DNA from: Streptomyces maremycinicus
GTDB taxonomy: Bacteria; Actinomycetota; Actinomycetes; Streptomycetales; Streptomycetaceae
Direction of reading: 5' to 3'
Length of the DNA: 64,000 nucleotides
Assembly: GCF_001184025.1 (NCBI RefSeq)
Contig: NZ_BBYG01000014.1
Coordinates: 1-64,000 of the forward strand
Position 1 is the stretch's first letter. Each line of letters starts with the position of its first letter. The position numbers and the translations under genes are program-made. The notes beneath the pieces were generated by a model. That model did not search any database, was not told the DNA's origin, and saw only the letters and a list, made by a program, of their open reading frames with translations. Shown here piece after piece: positions 25,357-33,955 of the stretch.

Positions 25357-26589
25357 ATGAGCACCGCACCCGACACAGCGGCAGCCTCGGCCGCGGCGCC
25401 GCGAGCCAGGGGTGACGGCGAGGAGCAGCGCGGGCTCCCCCTCGTCGCCCTGCTCGCTCTCGCCACCGCCGTCTTCATCACCAGCCTCACCGAGACGCTG
25501 CCCGCCGGGCTGCTCCCCGCGATGAGCGACGATCTCCGGGTGAGCGAGTCCGCGACCGGGCAGACGGTCACGATCTACGCGATCGGCACGGCCCTGACGG
25601 CGATCCCGCTGACCGCGGCGACCGCCGGATGGCCTCGCAGGCGGCTGCTGTTGTCCGCCATGGCGGGCTTCGCCCTCGCCAACACCGTCACGGCCGTGTC
25701 GTCGCTCTACGGACTGACGATGGTGGCGCGGTTCGTCGCGGGTGTGGCGGCCGGACTGGCCTGGGCGCTGCTGGCCGGGTACGCCCGGCGCCTGGCGCCC
25801 GCGCACCTCCAGGGCAGGGCCATCGCCGTCGCGATGGCGGGGATTCCCGTCGCGCTCTCGCTGGGCGTGCCCGCCGGGACCTTCCTCGGCGAGGCGCTCG
25901 GCTGGCGTGTGGCGTTCCTCGCGATGACGGCGCTCACGGTGCTGCTTCTGCTGTGGATCGTGGCCTGCGTGCCGGACCACCCCGGGCAGCGTCGCGGCGA
26001 GCGGCCGAGGATGCTGCGGACCCTGCGCGTGCCGGGCGTGATCCCGGTCCTGTTCGTCACCCTCGTCTTCGTCCTGGCCCATACCGTCCTGTACGCCTAC
26101 ATCGCCACGTTCCTCGACGATCTGGGCATGGGCGACGACACCGATCTGGTGCTCCTCGCCTTCGGTGCCGCGTCGCTGGCGGGCATCTGGGTCGTCGGCG
26201 CCCAGATCCACCGACGGCTGCGTGGACTCACCCTCGCCAGCACCCTGTCGGTGGCCGTGGCCGCCGCGCTGCTGGCCGTACTCGCCGACAACACCGCCCT
26301 GGTGTACTGCGCGTGCGTCCTGTGGGGTCTGGGCTGGGGCGGCGTGCCCACCCTGTTGCAGACCGCGGTCGGCGAGGCGGGCGGTGAGTCGGCGGAATCG
26401 GCCCAGGCGATGCTGGTCACGCTGTGGAACGTCGCCATGGCGGGCGGCGGTGTCGTCGGCGGCGTGCTGCTCGACGTGAGCGGCAGCGGCTCCTTCCCCT
26501 GGACCGTGCTGCTGCTCCTGCTGCCCGTGTTCGGAGTCGTCCTGTCCGCCCGCGGCCACGGCTTCCCCGCCAGGCGGCCGGCGCCGTAG
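25357..26589 (+). CDS. MFS (DHA1) transporter
   Basis: A 410-residue, 12-helix major-facilitator protein. After a 24-residue cytoplasmic tail come helices such as LVALLALATAVFITSLTETL and PAGLLPAMSDDLRVSES; the loop 2-3 motif is AGWPRRRLLLSAMAGF. The sequence resembles the AraJ/Cmx-type exporters of drugs or sugars. Start ATG 25357. It is divergent from the AfsR-type gene, 243 bp apart, and may be controlled from that shared region. Substrate unknown. Confidence 0.85.
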   Translation: MSTAPDTAAASAAAPRARGDGEEQRGLPLVALLALATAVFITSLTETLPAGLLPAMSDDLRVSESATGQTVTIYAIGTALTAIPLTAATAGWPRRRLLLSAMAGFALANTVTAVSSLYGLTMVARFVAGVAAGLAWALLAGYARRLAPAHLQGRAIAVAMAGIPVALSLGVPAGTFLGEALGWRVAFLAMTALTVLLLLWIVACVPDHPGQRRGERPRMLRTLRVPGVIPVLFVTLVFVLAHTVLYAYIATFLDDLGMGDDTDLVLLAFGAASLAGIWVVGAQIHRRLRGLTLASTLSVAVAAALLAVLADNTALVYCACVLWGLGWGGVPTLLQTAVGEAGGESAESAQAMLVTLWNVAMAGGGVVGGVLLDVSGSGSFPWTVLLLLLPVFGVVLSARGHGFPARRPAP

Positions 26590-26705
26590 GCGCGCGTCCC
26601 AACCGCCCGCGCCGACTGGGCTGTTTGCAGCAACAGAAGGGGCGTCGGCATCCGCGGACGGTGAGGCTTGATCCGCACTGCCGTCGCTCACCTTCAGGAG
26701 CCTGG

Positions 26706-27905
26706 ATGCCTCTGCGCCCCGTACGGCCTCTTCCCGCCGTCCCGCGATCACGTCTCGGGTCCGTGTTCGTCGTCGCGGCCGCCTGTCTGGCGGTACTGGG
26801 ACCGGCCACCGCAGGCACCGCCGCCGGCATCGACGGCGGGTCGGCGGAGGACCGCGCACTCCAGCGTCAGATCGACCGCTTCGTGAAGGAGCGCGGCGGT
26901 CCGCCCGGCGTCATCGCCGTGCTGCGGAACGGCCGGCAGGCCCGCGTGCTGCGGGCCGGTGTCGCCGACCTGGCGACGGGCCGCCCGCCGCAGGTGAGGG
27001 ACCACATGCGGATCGCGAGCACGGCCAAGGCCTTCAGCGGAGCGGTGGCGCTCTCCCTCGTCGACCGCGGCGCCCTGGGCCTGGACGACACCCTGCGCAA
27101 ACGCCTGCCGCAGCTCCCCCGCGCATGGGGCCGGGTGACGCTACGGCAGTTGCTGAACCACACCAGCGGTCTGCCGGACTACTCGCAGGACCCCGGGTTC
27201 ACCGCGGTGGTCAGGGCCGACCCGCACCACCGTTTCGACCCCCGCCACCTGCTCGACTACGTGGCGGACGAGCCGCTGCGATTCCGCCCGGGCAGCCGGT
27301 ACGAGTACTCCAACTCGGACAACATCGCCGTCGCCCTGATGGCGGAAGCCGTCACCGGCGCCCCGTACGAACAGCTCCTGCGCCGACTGGTCTACCGGCC
27401 CCTGGACCTGCGCGACACCAGCCTCCCGCTGGGCTACCGCATGCCCGAGCCCTACCTGCACGGGTACGACATGAGCGACCCCGCGTCCCCGCAGGACGTC
27501 AGCGAGCTCGTCAGCGCTTCCGGCGCATGGGCCTCCGGCGGCATCATCTCCACTCCGCTCGACATGACCCGCTTCATCCGTGGCTACGCCTCGGGCGCGC
27601 TCTACGGCAAGGACGTCGTGCGGGAGCAGCGCCGGTGGATCGCGGGTGCGTCCCAACCCGCGGGTCCGGGCCGCAACACGGCGGGACTGGCCATCTTCCG
27701 CTACGCGACACGGTGCGGCGTCGTGCTGGGCCACACCGGCAACTTCCCGGGCTACACGCAGCTGGTGGCCGCCACTCCCGACGGCCGGCGTTCGCTGACG
27801 TTCTCGGTAACGAGCCAGATCAACGGGGCCGGCGATCCGGCACGGCTCGAGCGGCTGCGCACCATCCAGGAGAACTTCGTCTGCGCGCTGCTGCGCACGC
27901 CCTGA
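26706..27905 (+). CDS. secreted serine hydrolase (class C beta-lactamase/DD-peptidase fold)
   Basis: A 399-residue exported protein (signal about 1-40: GSVFVVAAACLAVLGPATAG). Active-site motifs of the penicillin-recognising fold are clear: SxxK in IASTAKAF, YxN in YEYSNSDN, and HTG in LGHTGNFPGY near the C-terminus. It belongs with D-alanyl-D-alanine carboxypeptidase or esterase-type members rather than a resistance beta-lactamase, judging by LRQLLNHTSGLPDY. Start ATG 26706 with AGGAG seven bases before it. Confidence 0.9.
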   Translation: MPLRPVRPLPAVPRSRLGSVFVVAAACLAVLGPATAGTAAGIDGGSAEDRALQRQIDRFVKERGGPPGVIAVLRNGRQARVLRAGVADLATGRPPQVRDHMRIASTAKAFSGAVALSLVDRGALGLDDTLRKRLPQLPRAWGRVTLRQLLNHTSGLPDYSQDPGFTAVVRADPHHRFDPRHLLDYVADEPLRFRPGSRYEYSNSDNIAVALMAEAVTGAPYEQLLRRLVYRPLDLRDTSLPLGYRMPEPYLHGYDMSDPASPQDVSELVSASGAWASGGIISTPLDMTRFIRGYASGALYGKDVVREQRRWIAGASQPAGPGRNTAGLAIFRYATRCGVVLGHTGNFPGYTQLVAATPDGRRSLTFSVTSQINGAGDPARLERLRTIQENFVCALLRTP

Positions 27906-27917
27906 AGCGGCTTCCGT

Positions 27918-27950
27918 CCCGTCCGACCTGCCGCTCTCGGGTGGGACGGG
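27918..27950. terminator. hairpin between convergent genes
   Basis: CCCGTCC (27918-27924) pairs with GGACGGG (27944-27950). It lies between the converging serine-hydrolase and 27960-28673 genes and could serve both. Confidence 0.45.
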
Positions 27951-27959
27951 CCCGCGTGC

Positions 27960-28673
27960 CTACAGATCCCACCACCAGGCCTCCAGCTCGCCGTCGTCGG
28001 CGAACTCCACGGGGACCGCGTAGGGCGATCGCCGGGCGTGAGCCAGGGCGTCTGTGCGGCGGACGACGGCGCGGAGGTCCCGCACGGCGGGCATGTCGGT
28101 GAGTTCGTCGACGTCGAAGGGGCAGCCGGCCGGGCCGCCGAGAAGGGTGCCGCAGCCGAATCCGTACCAGATTCCGATGAGTTCGCGGTCCTGCTCCTTC
28201 TCGGCGGCGACGGCGACCTCACGGACGACGTCGATCAACCGGGCGGGGCGGGTCAAGTCGGTCTCGGAGCAGTCGATCTCGCCGGAGTCGGCCAGGCGTC
28301 TCCACAGCTCGGTGCCCGTGTCGCAGTAGAGGAACGGCGGCTCGACGTAGCCGTCCTCGCGCCACGACGCGTAGCCGTCGAAGTCGGGGGCCTCCTCGTC
28401 GAAGCTTCGGAGCGCGGTGAACTCCGTCAGCGCGTCGAAGTACGCGGTGCGCACGGCGTAGTCGGGATGCCGGGAGACCGGGAAGCGGTATGTGTGCCCG
28501 CGCCGCAGCAGGATGTCCATCACACGGAAGTGCGTGAACGAGCAGTCGTACCCGTCCTGGAAGTCGTACAGCGCGGCGAACCAGTTCCGCACGCGCGGGT
28601 CGCCCGGCTCGGCGTGGCCGTCCAGGACGCGAACCGAGTCCGCGACCAGGTCCTCGATCAGATGATCGGACAT
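27960..28673 (-). CDS. hypothetical acidic protein
   Basis: A 237-residue acidic protein with no signal or membrane segment. It starts MSDHLIEDLVADSVRVLDGH and contains FQDGYDCSFTHFRVMDILLR and ELEAWWWDL at the end. ATG 28673 has GGAGGGAGAAG upstream, a strong ribosome-binding site. Its promoter region contains a G-rich tract on the coding strand. The family is unknown to me; cysteine-rich patches (LYCDTGTE, IDCSETD, GCPFDVDE) could bind a metal. Confidence 0.65.
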   Translation of the reverse strand: MSDHLIEDLVADSVRVLDGHAEPGDPRVRNWFAALYDFQDGYDCSFTHFRVMDILLRRGHTYRFPVSRHPDYAVRTAYFDALTEFTALRSFDEEAPDFDGYASWREDGYVEPPFLYCDTGTELWRRLADSGEIDCSETDLTRPARLIDVVREVAVAAEKEQDRELIGIWYGFGCGTLLGGPAGCPFDVDELTDMPAVRDLRAVVRRTDALAHARRSPYAVPVEFADDGELEAWWWDL

Positions 28674-28750
28674 CGCTTCTCCCTCCCTGACGTGACGGCA
28701 GCCTCCGTGCCTCTGGTCGCTCCGCATTCAAGCAGTCCCCACCGACACGG

Positions 28751-28777
28751 TCCCCCCTCCCCCCTCCCCCCTCCCCC
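28751..28777 (-). repeat. G-quadruplex-type tract
   Basis: The plus strand reads T-C6 three times then T-C5. The minus strand is therefore four runs of five or six G separated by single A residues, a textbook parallel quadruplex motif. It lies 78 bp upstream of the minus-strand start at 28673 and 125 bp before snpA. Confidence 0.8.
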
Positions 28778-28901
28778 GTCCGCCGCCGGTGCCCCGGGCC
28801 GTGAGGGCCGCACAACGACGGATTCGTCCGGGCCCCGGTTGGGCAGGGGACCCTGAGAATGTCATGAGCACGACTGCCCTTCCCCCACAAGGAGGTCGAT
28901 C

Positions 28902-29462
28902 ATGCACGTCCGTACCCTGACCGGCGGCCTGACCGCTGCCTGTCTCATCTCCCTGGCCCTGGCAGGCGGTCCGGCCGCGGCCGCCCCACAGGCGCCGAAC
29001 GCCCCGGCGGCCGCCCGGGTCCTGACCTACGACGCCGGCGGTTCCGCGGAGTTCCGCAGCGCCGTCGACCGGGGCGCGGCGATCTGGAACGAGAGCGTCG
29101 ACGCCGTCGAGCTCCGACCCGCCACCGCCGGGCAACGGGCGAACATACGGGTCCTCGCGGACAACGGCTGGCCCCGCGCCCTGCCCACCACCCTGGGCAA
29201 CGGCACCGTGTACATCGGGCGTCAGGCCGTCGACCAGGGCTATGACACCGTCCGTATCTCCGCACACGAACTCGGGCACATCCTGGGCCTGCCGGATCGC
29301 AAGCCCGGGCCGTGCTCGAGTCTGATGTCCGGTTCCAGCGCGGGCACCGCGTGCACGAACCCGTACCCGAACTCCGCGGAGAAGGCGGAGGTCGAGGGCA
29401 ACTTCGGCGCAGCCCTCGTCGGCGGGGCCCCGGCGCCGCGCACCGAAGTGATCGTGGACTGA
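28902..29462 (+). CDS. snpA: snapalysin, extracellular small neutral metalloprotease
   Basis: A 186-residue secreted M7 peptidase. Signal peptide ~1-28 (TGGLTAACLISLALAG, cleavage near AAAAP). The zinc motif HELGHILGLPD fits HExxHxxGxxD, and SSLMSGSSAGTACTNPYPN follows with the disulfide cysteines. Snapalysins cleave casein-like substrates, preferring aromatic P1' residues. ATG 28902 has GGAGG eight bases upstream. The usual divergent LysR activator gene is not next to it. Shorter than the ~227-residue secreted precursor of classic SnpA, as the pro-region is short. Confidence 0.9.
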   Translation: MHVRTLTGGLTAACLISLALAGGPAAAAPQAPNAPAAARVLTYDAGGSAEFRSAVDRGAAIWNESVDAVELRPATAGQRANIRVLADNGWPRALPTTLGNGTVYIGRQAVDQGYDTVRISAHELGHILGLPDRKPGPCSSLMSGSSAGTACTNPYPNSAEKAEVEGNFGAALVGGAPAPRTEVIVD

Positions 29463-29468
29463 CGTGCT

Positions 29469-29530
29469 CCGCGCCGCGGACGCCGGGTGGGGTTCGAGGC
29501 AGAGCGTCCACCCGGACGTCCGCGGCGCGG
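29469..29530 (+). terminator. 22-bp snpA terminator hairpin
   Basis: The 22 bases at 29469-29490 pair with 29508-29530 apart from one bulged A. The hairpin starts seven bases after the snpA stop codon. Confidence 0.8.
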
Positions 29531-29575
29531 GCTCGTACGCACCCTCCACTCCGTTTCCGACCTGACGGAGGACCG

Positions 29576-30160
29576 ATGACGGAACCCCATCTGTTCGAGC
29601 TCGACTCCGTCGTGGTGGGGCAGCCGAAGCGTTCACGGTGGCGCCGGTACGCGGGCCCCGCCCTGGCCGTGTCCACGGTGGAGGGGACCCCGCTCGCCCA
29701 CGTCACACGCCTCGACGACACGCGCTGGTTCCTCGCCAAGACCTCCGGGGAACTCGTCATGTGGATCAACAGGCGTTCCCGATGGGGGCAGTTCAGGCAG
29801 GTTCGGTTCCACTTCACCGACGCGGCGGGCAGGGAGGTCGGCACTGCCGGTACCCAGGGACTCGTGCACACGCGGCAGTTGACCGTCCACCCGGAGCAGG
29901 GTCGCCCGCTCTTCCTCACGCGGCAGGGCCCGTTGGCGAACGCTTGGCATCTCGCGGAGACCGACGGGGAGAGCGGGCCGGCGCCGGAGGTTCTCGGCCG
30001 GGTCACGGTGAGCACCGTCGACGCGTGGCTCGGACTACAACAGTACGTCGTCGAGACGGACCCCCGCCTGGACGCCTCCGACCGACGGGCCGTCGTCGCC
30101 TCGGTCGTCTGTCTGCATCTGCTCCGCCGGCCTCCGGGCGACAACGCCACGCCCGCGTGA
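29576..30160 (+). CDS. hypothetical protein, LURP-one/scramblase-like fold possible
   Basis: A 194-residue cytoplasmic protein from ATG 29576 with GGAGG upstream. Basic N-terminal part (VVVGQPKRSRWRRYAGPALA), then alternating strands (TPLAHVTRLDDTRWFLAKTS, RQVRFHFTDAAGREVGTAGT) and a final helix. The repeated short strands and 'PLFLTRQG' resemble beta-barrel proteins of the LURP-one/scramblase group, but the match is weak. It ends 15 bases from the convergent gene at 30176. Confidence 0.6.
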   Translation: MTEPHLFELDSVVVGQPKRSRWRRYAGPALAVSTVEGTPLAHVTRLDDTRWFLAKTSGELVMWINRRSRWGQFRQVRFHFTDAAGREVGTAGTQGLVHTRQLTVHPEQGRPLFLTRQGPLANAWHLAETDGESGPAPEVLGRVTVSTVDAWLGLQQYVVETDPRLDASDRRAVVASVVCLHLLRRPPGDNATPA

Positions 30161-30175
30161 GAGGCACCTCGACGC

Positions 30176-31405
30176 TCAGAGACTGTCGAAGTCCTTCACG
30201 TCCGGGTACGTCACGTCGGTGCACCCGCGCCGCTTGGTGATGTCGTCGACGTAGGCGTGGAACAGGGCGTTCAGTGTCCTGGAACCGAGGATGTCGTCGT
30301 AGGTGTAGCTGGAACTGAGCGTGTGCAGGGCCGGCTTGCCGTCGCAGACGGAGGAGGCCCACCATGCCCCGGCGGCGTGCCCGGCCGTTCCGGTCTCGAT
30401 GATCGCCTCCTCGCTGCCCAGGACGTCGTAGCCGACGGTGCGCGCCTCCGGGCCGAAGTAGGAGACGGTCCGCAGCCACCAGGGCGAGTGCGTGCGGGCG
30501 CTCCGCGCGTAGTCGCGCCGGTCCTCGTCGAGGCTCCCGGCGATCCGGCCCACCTGGTCGGGACCGACCGCCAGAAGGCAGCCTTCGAGGGGGTTCGCCT
30601 CCCGGACGGGTACCGGGAGGGCGCGGTCGGGCAGCCGGCCCTGTCCTTGCCGCTCGACGTGTCCGGCGAACCAGCGGCAGGAACCGCCCGCCTTCCCGGC
30701 GGGGCGGAGGGCGTCCGGCACGGATGCGAGCTGTCGGCCGGGCAGGGCGGCCAGCCGGGTCTCGCAGCCGATCCGGTCGGCTGCCGTCTCGGCGGCGGAG
30801 CGGGCGATGCGGGCCAGGCGTTGACGATCCGCGGCGGAGACGTCGTCGTAGTCGGCGCGGGCGGTCACGTTCAGCAGCGTGGGAGCGGTCACGCGGCTGC
30901 CCGGGTCGCACTCGGCGCGCACGGTCGTGTACCAGTCCCCGTACCGGCCCAGGGTGCCGTCACCCACCGGCCACGCTTCGGGGCGTCGGTCGGCGACCGC
31001 CGTGACATCGCTCCTCTCGCCGCCGCCATCGGCGCGGAACGGCTCGAGTCCACTGTCGTCACCGATCAGGTTCATCGGCTCCGAGGCGTCGCTGCGCCGC
31101 ACCACGAGGGTGAACAGACTCTTCGTCCTGCCGGGGCCGGGCACCTTGTAGACCGTGCAGGAACCGTGCGGTTCGCGCGTGTCGATCCGGTACTCGTCGT
31201 AGTCGCTCGCCTTGGCGCGGGCCGTCCCGCCCTGCAAGTCCATCACCTCGGCGCCCGATACGAGTCCGTCGCAAGCCGCTTCGATGTCGCGCTCGCCGGC
31301 CGCCCGGTCCCGGATGTCATCGACCGTCAGCCAGCCTGCGTACAGACTCAGCCCGATGCCGCCCCAGGCCGTCCAACGCCACAGCCTGACCCACCCCGCA
31401 CGCAC
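30176..31405 (-). CDS. membrane-anchored hypothetical protein
   Basis: A 409-residue protein starting at GTG 31405 with GGGGGAG upstream. One N-terminal membrane helix (VRLWRWTAWGGIGLSLYAG) and a large extracytoplasmic domain with about ten cysteines (for example EAACDGLVSG, HGSCTVYK, RAECDPG, GGSCRWF, GCLLAVGP), probably disulfide-bonded. A short conserved-looking motif is YDEYRIDTREPHGSCTVY. I do not recognise the family; Streptomyces encode many such exported proteins. Confidence 0.65.
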   Translation of the reverse strand: MRAGWVRLWRWTAWGGIGLSLYAGWLTVDDIRDRAAGERDIEAACDGLVSGAEVMDLQGGTARAKASDYDEYRIDTREPHGSCTVYKVPGPGRTKSLFTLVVRRSDASEPMNLIGDDSGLEPFRADGGGERSDVTAVADRRPEAWPVGDGTLGRYGDWYTTVRAECDPGSRVTAPTLLNVTARADYDDVSAADRQRLARIARSAAETAADRIGCETRLAALPGRQLASVPDALRPAGKAGGSCRWFAGHVERQGQGRLPDRALPVPVREANPLEGCLLAVGPDQVGRIAGSLDEDRRDYARSARTHSPWWLRTVSYFGPEARTVGYDVLGSEEAIIETGTAGHAAGAWWASSVCDGKPALHTLSSSYTYDDILGSRTLNALFHAYVDDITKRRGCTDVTYPDVKDFDSL

Positions 31406-31590
31406 CGCACTCCCCCTTGTGAACCCCGTCCGGCGCGATCAGTACCGCGCCGGAGAACGACAACAGTGAGCCCCAGCAGGCACGTTGCGGTCAGGCCCTG
31501 TCTCTGCCGCACAGCGCTTCCGCCGCACAACGAGAAGCCCGAGGTGTGCTCCGCGCGGAAGACCCGCGACTCGCGCCGTTGATGCCGCCC

Positions 31591-31821
31591 TCAGGCACCG
31601 CTGCGCTTCTGCCGCTCCCGTTCTCTGCGCTTGACCTCTTCCAGTCGGGCGAACAGGGCCTTCCATTCGCGCTTGGCCGCCGCCGTCCTGTGTCCTCGGT
31701 CGGGCTGGACCACACGCGGCGCCTTGCCCCGCTTGTCCTTCGGGCCGCTGTGGTCCCCGCTCGTGAGCTGCGCCTGTTTCGCGGCGCCGTCACGGCGGCG
31801 CTGCCGGTTTCCGCTGGTCAT
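31591..31821 (-). CDS. small basic hypothetical protein
   Basis: A 76-residue, very basic protein from ATG 31821: TSGNRQRRRDGAAKQAQLTS at the N-terminus and a helix WKALFARLEEVKRRERERQK at the C-terminus. No ribosome-binding site is obvious. Short Lys/Arg proteins of this type occur as conserved Streptomyces hypotheticals that may bind nucleic acids. Confidence 0.5.
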   Translation of the reverse strand: MTSGNRQRRRDGAAKQAQLTSGDHSGPKDKRGKAPRVVQPDRGHRTAAAKREWKALFARLEEVKRRERERQKRSGA

Positions 31822-32065
31822 GGAGGTGACGCTACGCCGATCAAGGGCCGGACCGGAAGAGCTGTTCGCCCACGCTCGATCTTCGGCGGCGGTCCGAGCA
31901 ACGGAGCCCGGACCCGTGGAAGCCCATCCTCCGTAGAAGCCAGACCTCCGCGAGGGCCGGCCTTGTGCGGACGTGTTGACCGGTCGCACCGCCCAGGCAG
32001 GACCACGTAGGACGCTTGCAGGCAACCTACAGAGCATTTGCAGGGGCTCCGGAGACGCTGTTCCC

Positions 32066-32734
32066 GTGACAGACGACATCATCACGCTCTCGGACCCCAG
32101 GGTCACCGCGGTCCCGGAGGACGAATGCGGTGAGCCTCTCGTCGATCTGCGCGGGTCCGGCTCCCTGTGGCTGGATCAGCGGCAGGCCGACGACGACGGC
32201 AGCTTCGCCCATCTGCGATCGGGCACGCTGCGCCGACTGGTGCGGGCGCAGCGGCTGTTGCCGGCGGGTGTGTGGTTCCTGGTGGTGGAGGGGTACCGTC
32301 CGCCGGGCCTCCAACGCCGCTACTTCGAGCAGTACGCGGCGGCGATGTGGCGGGAGCATCCGGACGCGGCACCCGAGCGGACAAGGGAGTTGGCGAGTGC
32401 CTACATCTCCCCGCCGGAGGTCGCCCCGCACGCGAGCGGCGGCGCGGTCGACCTGACGCTGTGCAACCAGGACGGCCGGGAACTGCCCCTGGGCACGGAG
32501 GTCAACGCGACCCCCGAGGAGAGCAGGGGCGCCTGCCGCACCGAGGCGGGCGACATCGGCGCCGAGGCACGAGCGAACCGGGAGCTGATGGGCTGGGCGT
32601 TGACGGCGGCCGGATTCGTCAACTACCCGACCGAGTGGTGGCACTGGTCGTACGGCGACCGGTACTGGGCCCTGCTGCGCAAGGCACCGGCCGCCCGCTA
32701 CGGCCCCACCACCCCGCCCCGCTCGACGGCCTGA
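32066..32734 (+). CDS. VanX-like D-alanyl-D-alanine dipeptidase (M15D)
   Basis: A 222-residue zinc peptidase. Zinc ligands are visible as H122 and D129 in PHASGGAVDLTL (SxHxxGxAxD-type) and H193 in TEWWHWSYGDRYWA, with E190 as catalytic base; VVEGYRPPGLQ supplies the conserved Arg. Such enzymes hydrolyse D-Ala-D-Ala and serve in recycling or glycopeptide resistance. No vanH, vanA or vanRS genes are here, so recycling is more likely. GTG 32066 with GGAGACG eight bases upstream. The nearby NlpC/P60 hydrolase also acts on peptidoglycan. Confidence 0.85.
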   Translation: MTDDIITLSDPRVTAVPEDECGEPLVDLRGSGSLWLDQRQADDDGSFAHLRSGTLRRLVRAQRLLPAGVWFLVVEGYRPPGLQRRYFEQYAAAMWREHPDAAPERTRELASAYISPPEVAPHASGGAVDLTLCNQDGRELPLGTEVNATPEESRGACRTEAGDIGAEARANRELMGWALTAAGFVNYPTEWWHWSYGDRYWALLRKAPAARYGPTTPPRSTA

Positions 32735-32956
32735 CCACCGCGAGCAGGGCACAGTACGACGGGGCGGAGCAGGCCGGAGCAGCACAGAGCGCGCCATCCA
32801 TCCGGACCGAGGGGGATCGACGTCCGGGGCCGCGCTCAGCCGCTGGTCCCGTGCCGCACCTCCACGGGGGTGGGGTGCGGCACGGGCCGCATGTCCCGTC
32901 CGTCATCGGCCGCCACCGGAGTGCCGGTGACCTCACGTCGGCGAAGGAAGAGTTCC

Positions 32957-33820
32957 TTGAAGATCATCAGTACGGGCCGCCGGACGGGGGGCGCCTTCCT
33001 GGGCGCCGGTGTCCTGGCCCTCTCCGCCTTCTGCTGCGTCCCCGCCCACGCCGCGCCGGACCCCTCCTGCGGGGTTCTCGCCCCGGGCGCCTCGGCCACC
33101 GCGCAGTCCGCCGTCGCGGCGGCCTGCGCCCAGGCCGGCGTCTGGTACAGCTGGGGCGGCGGCCACGGCGCCACACCGGGCGCCACCTACGGCTATTACG
33201 ACGGCTCGGACCCGGACAGCCTGCACGACGGTGAGCGCATGGGTTTCGACTGCTCCGGCCTGGTGCGTTACGCGTACTACCGGGCGACCGGCAAGGATCT
33301 GCTCAACGGCACGGCCGGCGACCAGTTCCACAGTGCGCAGGCCTCCGCCCGGTTCTCCGCCGCCCAGGGAACGGGACCGCTGCTGCCGGGCGATCTGATG
33401 TTCTGGGGCAGCGGGCACATCCACCACGTGGCCATGTACCTGGGCGGCGGGCAGATGGTCGAGGCATACGAGTCGGGCACCCGTATCCGGGTCACGCCGG
33501 TGCGCACCGGCGGCGACTACGCGGGAGCGATCCGGGTCGACGGCTCCGGTACCCCGATTCCCCCGCCCGCGAACGGCGGTACGACGTTCGAGACCTGGGG
33601 CACCGGAGTCCGCACCCGCTCGACGCCGAGCGTGCGCGGGTCGGTCGTGGACACCTTCGCCGGTCCGACCCAGGTGTCGGTCCAGTGCCAGGAGCACGCG
33701 GAGTCCGTCTCCGCCGAGGGCTACACCAACGACGCCTGGTCCCGGCTGACCGACGGCTCCTGGCTGACCAACATCTACATCAAGGGCCCGGCCTGGCTGC
33801 CCGGCGTCCCCACCTGCTGA
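32957..33820 (+). CDS. secreted NlpC/P60 peptidoglycan hydrolase with SH3-like tail
   Basis: A 287-residue exported protein: signal ~1-32 (GGAFLGAGVLALSAFCCV), NlpC/P60 domain (~45-190) with catalytic Cys in GFDCSGLVRYAY and His in GHIHHVAMYLG, then an SH3-like C-terminal domain (ETWGTGVRTRSTPSVRGSVV). It hydrolyses gamma-D-Glu-diaminopimelate-type bonds in stem peptides. I choose TTG 32957, five bases after AAGGAAGAG; there is no suitable ATG. The middle YYDGSDPDSLHDG is unusual for the family. It follows the VanX-like gene. Confidence 0.85.
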   Translation: MKIISTGRRTGGAFLGAGVLALSAFCCVPAHAAPDPSCGVLAPGASATAQSAVAAACAQAGVWYSWGGGHGATPGATYGYYDGSDPDSLHDGERMGFDCSGLVRYAYYRATGKDLLNGTAGDQFHSAQASARFSAAQGTGPLLPGDLMFWGSGHIHHVAMYLGGGQMVEAYESGTRIRVTPVRTGGDYAGAIRVDGSGTPIPPPANGGTTFETWGTGVRTRSTPSVRGSVVDTFAGPTQVSVQCQEHAESVSAEGYTNDAWSRLTDGSWLTNIYIKGPAWLPGVPTC

Positions 33821-33942
33821 ACCGGCTGTGCCGCCGGGGAGGGGGACCGGTGACGGACCCCCTCCCCCCGTCTCTCTCCCCCTCCCCTTCGGATTCCTTG
33901 CCCGGTGCGGGCGTTGGCGGGTTCGCGTCACAGGCAGGGCAT

Positions 33943-33955
33943 TAGGATGAGAGGG
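33943..33955 (+). promoter_or_regulatory. -10 of near-leaderless DUF1707 gene
   Basis: TAGGAT (33943-33948) is followed by GAGAGG and the GTG at 33955. GAGAGG is too close to serve as a ribosome-binding site if the transcript starts six to seven bases after the -10. Confidence 0.5.

Noticed and set aside
32066..32734. Vancomycin-resistance locus
   Set aside because: Only the VanX-like gene is present; vanH, vanA and vanRS homologues are missing.
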